From JBBDNC01 sp040877875 (lineage in GTDB: Bacteria > Bacteroidota > Rhodothermia > Balneolales > Balneolaceae), in the NCBI GenBank assembly GCA_040877875.1, contig JBBDNC010000156.1, positions 4,041 to 68,040 on the forward strand: a stretch of 64,000 nt of DNA, in the 5' to 3' direction. The notes under the pieces were generated by a model. The model was not told the DNA's origin, searched no databases, and worked only from the letters and a program-made list of their open reading frames with translations. Shown here in pieces: positions 9,501 to 17,040 of this stretch (positions within the stretch are counted from its first letter, which is position 1; the number at the start of each line of letters is the position of its first letter). A program made the translations under genes and the position numbers.

Positions 9501-9535
9501 AAAAGCCCACTCCCTGTAAACAGGTAGTGGGCTTT
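9501..9535 (-). terminator. Intrinsic terminator in the leader of the sulfur operon (attenuator strands 3:4)
   Basis: Read on the minus strand, the hairpin runs from 9535 down to 9501. Arm AAAGCCCACTACCTG faces CAGGGAGTGGGCTTT across the loop TTTA, with one A-G mismatch in 15 positions. It is followed by a T-rich run (TTTTCTATTTT). It lies about 130 nt upstream of the sulfurtransferase start and about 470 nt beyond the rmuC stop, so it is placed as a leader terminator rather than an end-of-gene terminator for rmuC. Its first arm is also perfectly complementary to an upstream strand at 9579-9589, which gives a mutually exclusive alternative fold. Confidence 0.85.
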
Positions 9536-9589
9536 CGAGAAAATGTTTATTTTAAAAATTTAATCGAACAGTACAAATCCACTACCTGT
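9520..9589 (-). promoter_or_regulatory. Antiterminator fold (strands 2:3) of a cysteine attenuator
   Basis: Minus-strand segment ACAGGTAGTGG (9589-9579) is a perfect 11-nt complement of CCACTACCTGT (9530-9520), the 5' arm of the terminator. Pairing of the two sequesters that arm and destroys the terminator. The upstream strand lies inside the Cys-rich leader ORF, over its Thr-Gly-Ser codons, starting 6 nt after the last Cys codon. A ribosome held at the first Cys cluster would leave it free to pair, giving readthrough. A ribosome running to the stop codon would cover or disrupt it, giving termination. The complementarity is seen directly; the mechanism is inferred from classical amino-acid attenuators. 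No clear protector strand 1 was found. Confidence 0.75.
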
Positions 9590-9643
9590 CGGCATACAAC
9601 AACATATACAGCAACACTCCATTGCTGGATAGCTTTGAATCAT
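9560..9643 (-). CDS. Cysteine-rich leader peptide of the sulfate-assimilation operon
   Basis: An unannotated 27-codon ORF (ATG at 9643, TAA at 9562-9560). An in-frame alternative ATG at 9622 would give 20 codons. It contains ECCCICCC, that is six Cys codons in seven positions (TGT TGC TGT ATA TGT TGT TGT, 9616-9596), then MPTGSG. Cysteine is the end product of the operon that starts 186 nt downstream of its stop, with a terminator in between. This is the design of a leader peptide whose translation senses charged Cys-tRNA. Neither start has a good Shine-Dalgarno sequence. Comparable polycysteine leaders are known upstream of sulfur genes in mycobacteria; I know of none described in this phylum. 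Confidence 0.8.
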   Translation of the reverse strand: MIQSYPAMECCCICCCMPTGSGFVLFD

Positions 9644-9725
9644 CTGACAAGTTGTGTATATGAAAGTAGGTCTGTTCATTAAATATTTTTGTCCGTCAAT
9701 AAATATCTTTGACTGAAGATGCTTG

Positions 9726-9754
9726 AGGATAAGCACTATATCTTTCTATGTCAA
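9726..9754 (-). promoter_or_regulatory. Predicted promoter of the sulfur-operon leader
   Basis: On the minus strand TTGACA (9754-9749) is separated by exactly 17 nt from TATCCT (9731-9726), a good vegetative-sigma pair. The start would be near 9719, about 75 nt before the first ATG of the Cys-rich leader ORF and about 185 nt before the terminator arm. The placement fits a leader transcript that begins upstream of the attenuator. Confidence 0.55.
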
Positions 9755-10001
9755 TACCAATTTCAAGAAAATAAATAAAAAAATACCCGTCTATCCGAAA
9801 AGATTAAACTAAACCGTAAAAAGACAAATCCGGTACCTCTCCATCGCCCCTTTTGCGATCATTCATATACCCTGTTCCAGGCAAATTAAAAACGGGTTTC
9901 GATCAGGCAGGCCGGGGATCAACGTTGCCTGTCTTCTCCTCTCCTGCCGCATTCATAAGGCTTCTACCGGCCTGCAGGAACTTTGATGATTGTTATAAGG
10001 A

Positions 10002-11309
10002 TTATTCTGTACCGGGCTCTTCAATCCGATCACGTTCCGAATCAGTTTCAACGATGTCGCCTGGAATTTGTTTGGACACCTTCGCCCCAAGTTCCCGAAG
10101 CATCTCGACCTGCCGAACCACATTCCCGTGTCCGGTGGAAAGACGGTTCATCGCCTCATCATAACTTTTTTGAGTTTGATCGATCCGCTGTCCGATTGTT
10201 TGCATGCTTTCGACAAACAGTACAAACTTGTCATACAAAGCCCCTCCCCGGGCTGCAATCTCCATTGCATTTTTATTCTGATATTCCTGCTTCCAGACAC
10301 TGTCGATCGTGGCAAGGGTAGCCAGCAGGGTCGACGGACTCACGATCACAATATTCTTTTCAAACGCTTCATAATAAAGATTCGAATCCTGCTGCAGCGC
10401 CAGGCCGAATGCAGACTCAATGGGGATAAACAAAAGCACAAAATCAGGACTGTTCCCCCTGTAGATTTGTTGGTAGTTTTTCCCGCTCAATCCATTCACA
10501 TGAGTCCGGATCGAATTCACGTGTTCCCTGACGGCTTTCTCCTGCTCCTTCTCCTCCTCTGCTGATATATATCTTTCATATGCCGTAAGGGAGACCTTCG
10601 AGTCAATGATCAGCCGTTTTTCCTCAGGCAGGCGAATCACCACGTCCGGCTGAAGCCGCCGTCCGTCGTCCATCGTTTTGCTTTCCTGGATTTCATACTC
10701 CCTGCCTTTTGTCAGTCCGGACTTCTCCAGGATCCGTTGCAGGATCACTTCTCCCCAATTCCCCTGTTGTTTTGAATCCCCCTTCAACGCTTTGGTCAGG
10801 CTCTTTGCTTCCTCGGTCATTTTCTGATTCAGTTCTGCCATTTTACTAATCTGTTCCTTCAGTGATACCCGGTCGCGCGTTTCCTTGTCGTACGTCTCGG
10901 CTACCTGCTTGCGAAATTCCTCAATCTTTTCGCCCAGGGGCTTGAGAACCTGATCCAGTTTCTCTTTGTTCTGTTCGGTAAATTTCTTCGATTTTTCTTC
11001 AAGTATTTTATTAGCCAGATTTTCAAATTGAGTCTGGAACTTCTCCTGAAGCTCTTCGAACTCCTGTTTTTGGTCCTGCAGCCTTTCTTTCAGATTCCTG
11101 TAGTCAGCGTTCATCTCCGCAAGCTTATTTTCTGCCGAATTTGCCCGCCGGGTTTCCTCCGCCAGACGTTCTTCCGCTTCCTGATGCTGCTCCCCGAGCG
11201 ACGAGATCCGCTCTTCCAGCCGGGACCGGCGACTCTTGGCTATAAAATGACCGATAGCAATTCCGCTTCCCAAAGCAATCAGGATCAATATGATGACCGT
11301 TCCATCCAT
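10002..11309 (-). CDS. rmuC: DNA recombination protein RmuC family
   Basis: This 435-aa protein has an N-terminal membrane helix (residues about 4-24), a long charged coiled coil (about 30-190) and then the RmuC nuclease-like domain. Family-typical blocks are KGDSKQQGNWGEVILQ, QPDVVIRLPEEKRLIIDSKVSLTAY and FIPIESAF. RmuC limits recombination at inverted repeats in E. coli; its biochemical activity is poorly defined. It is a single gene. Downstream (towards 9850) there is no obvious intrinsic terminator of its own before the sulfur-operon promoter. The C-terminus is rich in acidic residues (ETDSERDRIEEPGTE). Confidence 0.93.
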   Translation of the reverse strand: MDGTVIILILIALGSGIAIGHFIAKSRRSRLEERISSLGEQHQEAEERLAEETRRANSAENKLAEMNADYRNLKERLQDQKQEFEELQEKFQTQFENLANKILEEKSKKFTEQNKEKLDQVLKPLGEKIEEFRKQVAETYDKETRDRVSLKEQISKMAELNQKMTEEAKSLTKALKGDSKQQGNWGEVILQRILEKSGLTKGREYEIQESKTMDDGRRLQPDVVIRLPEEKRLIIDSKVSLTAYERYISAEEEKEQEKAVREHVNSIRTHVNGLSGKNYQQIYRGNSPDFVLLFIPIESAFGLALQQDSNLYYEAFEKNIVIVSPSTLLATLATIDSVWKQEYQNKNAMEIAARGGALYDKFVLFVESMQTIGQRIDQTQKSYDEAMNRLSTGHGNVVRQVEMLRELGAKVSKQIPGDIVETDSERDRIEEPGTE

Positions 11310-11538
11310 TCTATTTTATTTTTTTTACATACCATTTAATAGATCCGTTTCCATGAACCCTGAAGATAAACATAATTGGGTTCGGTGACAGGTTGTGTCA
11401 CACGGTTTAAAATAATGAAGAATCAATACACCAACCGCCAGAAATTATTATGAGTGTTATCTACCGGGCAGCATCCCACACCCGGTATTTGTTTACAGTC
11501 ATTTTTTTAACGGTATTACCGATAATGGCGCACTGTCA

Positions 11539-11567
11539 TTGACCCCATATAAATAATCATTTACTTT
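11539..11567 (+). promoter_or_regulatory. Predicted promoter in front of the GMC oxidoreductase remnant
   Basis: TTGACC (11539-11544), a 17-nt spacer and TACTTT (11562-11567) lie 40 nt before the ATG of the truncated GMC gene at 11607. It looks like the leftover promoter of the lost gene and might now drive transcription into satD. The rest of 11310-11606 shows no gene. Confidence 0.4.
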
Positions 11568-11606
11568 GAACGCAAGCCATTTTCTCTACACTGAACGGAC
11601 TTACCT

Positions 11607-11756
11607 ATGAATATCAACGGGAAAGCTCAGTTACAGAACAATTTCGATACAATTGTAATCGGATCGGGCGCCGCCGGCGGATGGGCAGCCAAGGAACTCT
11701 GTAGAGAAATTAAGTGTCCGGACTTGATCTCTTTACTTTTAAGTTTAAAGGCTTAA
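11607..11756 (+). pseudogene. N-terminal stump of a GMC-family oxidoreductase
   Basis: A 49-codon frame from ATG 11607 to TAA 11756. Residues 1-35 read as the start of a glucose-methanol-choline oxidoreductase: a short polar N-terminus, then the FAD-binding dinucleotide fold TIVIGSGAAGGWAAKEL. This matches the GSG-GGWAAKEL pattern usual in Bacteroidota-type GMC enzymes of about 560 aa. After KELCREI the homology stops and the frame runs into low-complexity Leu/Lys codons and a stop. More than 90% of the gene is therefore missing. It is probably a deletion relic, since no GMC C-terminal His/Asn motif is found nearby. Product function is presumably lost. Confidence 0.8.
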
Positions 11757-11911
11757 TTTTTTGTTTTTAAGTGTATAAGCTTATTTTACCCTGACTGGAA
11801 AACGGATCCCGGCCTGCAGGACACCCGGTTTTACCTTTGACTGACTGCCGGCAGAGAAACAGATAAATGAACGGGAATCCCGGCCATAACTCAATCAGAT
11901 CTCCTTTTACA

Positions 11912-12574
11912 ATGAAACTATATGCGGTCATTACCGGTGATATCGTGGACTCCTCCAAAATCACTAAGGAAGAACATTCCCTGTTGCTCGATACCCTGAA
12001 AAGTGCATTTGAGGATATCACTTCCCTCTATGCCGATAAAAAAGAAGAAGCAATTCCGTTTGATATCTTCAGGGGTGACAGTTTCCAGGGACTGATCCCA
12101 CATCCGGAATCGGCATTGGCGGCAAGCCTTCTCATCCGGGCTTCTCTCCGGAAAAATCAACCTGAAAGCTCTGCAGTGAGCTGGGATGCCCGGACAGCCA
12201 TCGGCATCGGCACGATTGATTACCCTCCCAAAAATATATCTGAAGGTGACGGAGAGGCTTATCGGAGATCCGGCCCTCTGCTTGACAAGATGAAGACCCA
12301 CCAGCGGCTGTCGATCATAACCCCCTGGAAAGAGATGAATGAAGAAATGAATGTTCAGGCCGCACTTATGGATGCCGTCATCGCAAAATGGTCGCCCGAG
12401 CAGGCTGAAATCGTACTGGAACTGCTGGAAGGCAAATCCAGGAAACTCATCGGCCAACAGTATGGTATTTCACAGGCTGCAGTTCACTATCGGGTGAAAG
12501 GAGCCGCATGGTCTGCCGTTGAAAAATTTCTGCATCGATATGAATTCCTGATCAAACAAAAGTGGCCGGAATGA
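11912..12574 (+). CDS. SatD-family protein with C-terminal HTH-like segment
   Basis: A protein of about 220 aa. I place the start at the ATG at 11912 because MKLYAVITGDIVDSSKI is the canonical SatD N-terminus; an upstream in-frame ATG at 11867 would add 15 residues. The middle has the conserved FRGDSFQGLI segment. The C-terminal about 60 residues (SPEQAEIVLELLEGKSRKLIG and following) resemble a sigma-region-4/LuxR-like helix-turn-helix, with GISQAAVHYRV as the recognition helix. The molecular role of SatD proteins is not known. The stop overlaps the start of the DUF3307 gene (ATGA), a pairing seen in many genomes, which suggests a shared function. Confidence 0.8.
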   Translation: MKLYAVITGDIVDSSKITKEEHSLLLDTLKSAFEDITSLYADKKEEAIPFDIFRGDSFQGLIPHPESALAASLLIRASLRKNQPESSAVSWDARTAIGIGTIDYPPKNISEGDGEAYRRSGPLLDKMKTHQRLSIITPWKEMNEEMNVQAALMDAVIAKWSPEQAEIVLELLEGKSRKLIGQQYGISQAAVHYRVKGAAWSAVEKFLHRYEFLIKQKWPE

Positions 12575-13317
12575 TTGATCAACCTGACATCCTCGTACTC
12601 CTTCGTTTGATTGCCGCACATCTGGCTGCCGATTTTCTTCTGCAACCCCAAAGCTGGATTGAAAAAAGGAAGAAAAGCAACATCCGGGCCCCGCAACTCT
12701 ATTATCATGTGGGCATTGTGGGTATTCTCACTTATGTCTTCCTATGGGACGGAGCAGAGATCTTCCTGCCGCTCTTCATCATGGTTACCCACTTCGTCAT
12801 CGACGGGTGGAAATCGACCCGGAAAGAGTCTGCGATAGCATTTGTAACCGACCAGACGGCACACCTGCTGATGATTTTGGCCGGATGGGCAGTCTATACC
12901 GGCACCGGATCGGAAATGCTGCAATCTTTACTGAACCTTATTGAAAACCCGGCTTTCTGGGCGGTACTGATCGGCTATATCATCGTCATCTGGCCATTCG
13001 GCTTTCTCATCGACCGGCTCACCCAACGCTGGCAGGAAGAACTGCGTACCGCAGATGCCGGAGGCCTGCCCGGCCTGGAGAAGGCCGGTTTGTGGATCGG
13101 GCGTTCCGAACGCTTCATCATCCTCACACTCATCCTTCTGAATCAGTACGGCGCCATCGGATTTCTCATTGCAGCCAAATCCGTATTTCGTTTCAGCGGT
13201 TCACTGGAAGGCAACCGGGACCGCAAAGAGGCGGAATATATCCTGATCGGTACTCTCCTCAGCTTTATATTCGCAATCGTAACGGGAATCGGAGTACGAT
13301 ACTTTTTAGCAGGATAG
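12571..13317 (+). CDS. DUF3307 integral membrane protein
   Basis: A 248-aa protein from the ATG at 12571, which overlaps the satD stop by 4 nt; a GTG at 12562 is possible but less likely. The N-terminal AAHLAADFLLQPQSWIEKR and YHVGIVGILTY blocks and the later THFVIDGWK motif are the DUF3307 signature, with conserved His, Asp and Lys lying near membrane helices. About six to seven hydrophobic segments follow to the C-terminus (the last is near residues 225-245). It is located in the inner membrane. Function is unknown; the coupling to satD is the only contextual clue. Confidence 0.82.
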   Translation: MIDQPDILVLLRLIAAHLAADFLLQPQSWIEKRKKSNIRAPQLYYHVGIVGILTYVFLWDGAEIFLPLFIMVTHFVIDGWKSTRKESAIAFVTDQTAHLLMILAGWAVYTGTGSEMLQSLLNLIENPAFWAVLIGYIIVIWPFGFLIDRLTQRWQEELRTADAGGLPGLEKAGLWIGRSERFIILTLILLNQYGAIGFLIAAKSVFRFSGSLEGNRDRKEAEYILIGTLLSFIFAIVTGIGVRYFLAG

Positions 13318-13384
13318 ACGCGAGGGCTCATCCTGTTTAATAAAAACCCCGGGTACGACCCCCTGTTCTTTGGAGAAACAAGTC

Positions 13385-15673
13385 TTAATTCAACTCCAGT
13401 TCCACCGAAAAATAAGGTGCAAACGGAAGCTGGTCGACCCGGCGGTGGGTATAGACGTCATAGTAAAACATATTTGTCCGGTCGTAGAGGTTGACGGCAC
13501 CTCCCCGAAGGTTCAGGGTAGCAGACGATAGTTCAATGGATCGTTCCAGCGATATGTCCAGCCTGTGATAAGTGAGCATACGCCCTTGATAATAATCCTG
13601 TAAAATAACCCTGGGCGTACCGTATTCATGTTTTACAACAGGCACCTTGTCTCTGAAACTGTGCAGTTCATCGAACCCCATCGGACGGGTAAAGGGCAGC
13701 CCGCTGCCAAGTTGCCAGCGCACCCCTGCCGTGTAACTGCCCAGATCCAGGCTCGCCATGGAATTCACCTGGTGGCGGCGGTCGTGCGGAGGATGGTACC
13801 TTCGTACAGACTCGCCGAACCACTCATTGAAATGTTCCTGGGTTGTTTCATATTCCGTCAAGCCATACCCGTATCCGACAAATCCGTAAAAACGTCCGCT
13901 ATTAAATTCCAGTCGGACATCCGCTCCGTAGACGTCTCCGTCGGCAAGGGCCAGTTCGGTGGTAAACTGAACCAGGTGACTCCAGACCGGGACCGGCAGG
14001 TGCTGCAACCACTTTCGGTAAAGCTCTGCCGACAATTGGAAACCTCCACCGAGCGACTGCCGCCATCCAAGCAGTGCATGAACAGCTTCAATCTGTTCAC
14101 TTCTAACGGGCGAAGACATCCATGCTGTAAACACCGATCCTGCATCCCGTGTACCGGTTACGCCGGCAAGCGGCTGACGGTAGAGGCCGAAGGCTGCACT
14201 CAACTGTTCTGCATCCCGGCCCCATGGCTGCCAGGTAGCCCGCAGACGAGGCTCCAGAGTCGGATCGTAGGTTTCCTTGTGATAGGTTGCGACAACCCCC
14301 GGTATCAACTGTACATTCCCCAGCGGAAAGGTCGTCTCAACATACACGCCCGTACTCAGCAAGTGCTCGGAATCAACCTGAGGTCCGCCGAATAATTCAC
14401 TCATATCATAGTTCAGTGAATGGACATGGACAAATACTCCGTAGTCAAGCCGGGCCTCACCGAAATAGCGGGTCAGGTTCACGTCCAGGTTCACTCGCAT
14501 GGCATCGGATGTGAGATCCGGGTCTCCGGCAGGTCCGGTTGCATTAGACACATACGACACACCGGCATTCAGGTCAAAAAGCAGATTCGATCCTTCCGGC
14601 AGAATCACACAGCGTCCGCCGGCCACGAAGTTGGTCCATCGTACCACATCGTCCTGATCCACATCCAGGCGTCCCCGGTCGTAGGTCCTCATCGCCATCG
14701 TGGAACAGCGGGAATCATTCTCCCCAAAATGAGTCAGCTTCAGGTACTGGCTTTCGAAGCGGAGAGGATATTCCTGGCCAAGAGTCCAGGGGCTGGTTTC
14801 TTCCACAAAAGATCTCCGTACGGAAGCGATCCACGAAGTATTGCCGTAACTGAGAGGGCCTTCGGCCAATACCTCGGCCACAAAGGGACTCACAGAGCCA
14901 GAGGCGCTCGTCTCATACCGGTCACCGTTCCTCATCTTTACATCCACCACCGAGGAAGTCCGTCCGCTGTAACGTGCCCCGTATCCGCCGGCGTAGAAGT
15001 CCGCATCCGATACCAGTGCTTCGGGAAAAGCGGAGAAAAATCCCAGGATATGAAACGGTTGAAAAATAAGCGAGCCGTCGACAAGCACCATATTTTCAGC
15101 CGGTGTCCCTCCCCGGATATAAAGGTGTCCGCCGCGGTCGCCCGTCGAGACCACGCCGGGCATGGCCTGCAGATAGCTGGCCAGATCACCGCCTGCTGCC
15201 GGGGTCGGAACCCGGGAAAAGTCGGCCGCTTCCACCCGCTGGCGGCCGGCCGATATACCCGCCGCCCCGGTACCGGGCGGGGCCACCACGACTTCGCCGA
15301 GTTGTTCCTCATCCCGTTCCATCTCCACGCTCACAGTTCTCGTCACGCCGGCTCCAAGGCTTAACGTATCGTGATAGGTATGATAGCCGATAAAACTGAT
15401 GCGGAGTGCATAATCGCCCGGATCCAGTCCGGCAACCTGGTAAAATCCATTTTGATCAGCCGACATCCCCCGGAGCCTCTCTTCCCCCACTTCTTGAAGA
15501 ACAACGTTCGCTCCTTCCAGCGGTTCCCCGCTCATGCGGTCGGTGATAATCCCCTGCACCGTAGCCGATTGAGCCATCGCCAGACCCGAGGTCATTGCTA
15601 TGCAGATCCAGGCCGTCAGGAAAAAAATAATATACAATCGATGAAATCGAATTTTCATATTCGCGATCTTCAT
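13385..15673 (-). CDS. TonB-dependent receptor with carboxypeptidase-D regulatory-like domain
   Basis: Outer-membrane beta-barrel receptor of 762 aa for energised uptake of an unknown ligand. Signal peptide is at residues about 1-35. A CarboxypepD_reg-like domain lies at about 38-115 (GIITDRMSGEPLEGANVVL). The plug domain is at about 145-235 (YIRGGTPAENMVLVDG, SGRTSSVVDVKMRNGD), and the rest is barrel strands. No SusC-type features or SusD partner were found. It is last in a minus-strand group DUF4249 - sigma stub - fecR - DUF4249 - receptor, so it was probably FecIR-regulated. It appears full length although the sigma and anti-sigma genes beside it are damaged. A weak hairpin lies between it and the convergent DUF3307 gene. 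Confidence 0.9.
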   Translation of the reverse strand: MKIANMKIRFHRLYIIFFLTAWICIAMTSGLAMAQSATVQGIITDRMSGEPLEGANVVLQEVGEERLRGMSADQNGFYQVAGLDPGDYALRISFIGYHTYHDTLSLGAGVTRTVSVEMERDEEQLGEVVVAPPGTGAAGISAGRQRVEAADFSRVPTPAAGGDLASYLQAMPGVVSTGDRGGHLYIRGGTPAENMVLVDGSLIFQPFHILGFFSAFPEALVSDADFYAGGYGARYSGRTSSVVDVKMRNGDRYETSASGSVSPFVAEVLAEGPLSYGNTSWIASVRRSFVEETSPWTLGQEYPLRFESQYLKLTHFGENDSRCSTMAMRTYDRGRLDVDQDDVVRWTNFVAGGRCVILPEGSNLLFDLNAGVSYVSNATGPAGDPDLTSDAMRVNLDVNLTRYFGEARLDYGVFVHVHSLNYDMSELFGGPQVDSEHLLSTGVYVETTFPLGNVQLIPGVVATYHKETYDPTLEPRLRATWQPWGRDAEQLSAAFGLYRQPLAGVTGTRDAGSVFTAWMSSPVRSEQIEAVHALLGWRQSLGGGFQLSAELYRKWLQHLPVPVWSHLVQFTTELALADGDVYGADVRLEFNSGRFYGFVGYGYGLTEYETTQEHFNEWFGESVRRYHPPHDRRHQVNSMASLDLGSYTAGVRWQLGSGLPFTRPMGFDELHSFRDKVPVVKHEYGTPRVILQDYYQGRMLTYHRLDISLERSIELSSATLNLRGGAVNLYDRTNMFYYDVYTHRRVDQLPFAPYFSVELELN

Positions 15674-15701
15674 TGTCTTTAAATGGGAATTTGTATTTTC
15701 A

Positions 15702-15892
15702 GAAGGCTTTGCAAAATCACTGCGTGGGAATCGCTGTCGCTCGGAGCGCTACGCGTTCAAAAAATGAGCGTTGTTTTGCCCAATATCGGCATTTTCGTGA
15801 ATTTGAAATCCTCACTTATAGCTAATAAGCTACGGTTTCAAATTCACTCAGGTTTTGATCTTGAACAAAACCCCTGGTTTTTCAAAGCCTTC
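15702..15892. repeat. MITE-like element, copy 1 (191 bp), with 5-bp target duplication TTTCA
   Basis: Bounded by imperfect terminal inverted repeats: left GAAGGCTTTGCAAAATC, right GGTTTTTCAAAGCCTTC. It is flanked by the direct repeat TTTCA (15697-15701 and 15893-15897). Inside is a second inverted repeat, GAATTTGAAA against TTTCAAATTC, around a TAGCT/AGCTA core, so the element can fold extensively. It has no coding capacity. It sits between the TonB receptor and the first DUF4249 gene. Confidence 0.8.
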
Positions 15893-15936
15893 TTTCAGCC
15901 TATCAGGTTGTTTTTTGTAATGCTTCATCGCCCTGC

Positions 15937-16874
15937 CTACCACGGAGGCGGCTCCGGATCACATGGAATATAACCGCCTTTTTCCCGACAGCTTTGCAGG
16001 GGAACTGTCTTGCTTACTATCCCGGCCAGATAGCCCAGTCCTTTTTCAATATTGGAAACACCGTCAGGCAGAGCGATCACTTTTTCACTGAGAGATCCGA
16101 AGAAATGATAATCGGGTCCGGCAGATGTAATGTAGATTTTTGAGTCAGAGCTGATCAGTTGAGCAGGAGAAACACCAGGGTTCATCAAACTCAACATACG
16201 TAAATCCTCACTCAAATCGATAGCAACTCGAAAATAACCGGCTGCGATTCCGGTCGTATCCTTCAGATGGGAAACCCGAATCGGGCCGAGTACCGTACGA
16301 ACATCCGCCAATCGGCTTACACCTTCAAGAAAAACTGTAGCAGCAGAAGGTACTGGAGAGTTGGTGCGTGTATATTCAATAATCACCAGGGGTGCGGGAA
16401 AGGCGGGCGGCAGAGTCACACGTCCCTGACTATAAGTCCCGTCCGGCCGCTCCACCCTCAGACGGTAAGTCTGTTCGGGTTCTATCTCCATCGTTGTCCA
16501 GAAGTTCCAGGCATAACGGTCATGAAAGAATGAAACCAGGGAATCGTTCATGATCACAGTTTCACCACTCTGCAGGTGTTCAAGAGTAACAGTTGCTTCA
16601 AGTGGATCGTGTTCCAAAAATAAATCCTCGCGAACCGGCATAACGCGCACCCACTGGGTATCCTGAGTTGAATCGAGATAACCAAAAATAGAGAACTCAT
16701 ATTGGTCATTCTCCTGCCACGGTTCAAAGACCTGATCACAAGAGGCCGAAAAAAGTAAAAAAGAAAGAAAGAAAGAAAGAATACGAGATGAATGGGGAAA
16801 AGCTTTTTTCTTATATCCAACAAAACCCCATCCGATTGTTGAAATATCACCGATGATGATGAAGCAACCGTCAT
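15937..16874 (-). pseudogene. DUF4249 lipoprotein, out of frame with its start at a CTTT repeat
   Basis: The body of a DUF4249 protein reads openly to the stop at 15937. Codons back from GTG 16650 continue through GYLDSTQDTQWVRVMP and a signal-peptide-like SFLLFSASCDQ to about 16797, clearly matching the intact paralogue at 18458-19384. No ATG exists in this frame. The plausible start (ATG 16874, leading into RKKLFPIHLVFFLSFF) is one base out of register. The two frames meet in a tract of five CTTT units (16779-16760). Adding one unit, or losing two, would join them into a lipoprotein of about 313 aa. So the gene is either phase-variable and currently off, or a plain frameshift. The product would be an outer-membrane lipoprotein accompanying the TonB receptor. 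A truncated product from GTG 16650 would lack a signal peptide. Confidence 0.75.
16760..16779 (-). repeat. Tetranucleotide tract, five AAAG/CTTT units
   Basis: Five perfect AAAG units on the plus strand (CTTT when read along the gene), flanked by partial units on both sides. It lies in the codons for the hydrophobic core of the signal peptide of the first DUF4249 gene. Changes in unit number by slippage alter the reading frame there. Confidence 0.85.
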
Positions 16875-17040
16875 AATTTTAAACCGGAGAGGAAATATCT
16901 TACCCTTTTTATTCATGTCGCTGTTCCGCTTCCTCATTTTATCTCCCAAACCTCGTATACATAAATCCTCATAAAATATATAGAATGATTGTAGACAATA
17001 TTTATAAAACTATGTTTATCATGTAGTTAATGATGATATA

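Noticed and set aside
13309..13345. CAGGAT...ATCCTG hairpin between the convergent DUF3307 and TonB-receptor genes
   Set aside because: It is only 6 bp with a 14-nt loop and no T-run, so too weak to call a terminator.
14420..15364. A 314-codon open frame on the plus strand over the TonB receptor gene
   Set aside because: It is antisense to a full-length receptor and its translation is low-complexity and basic, as expected of a shadow frame.
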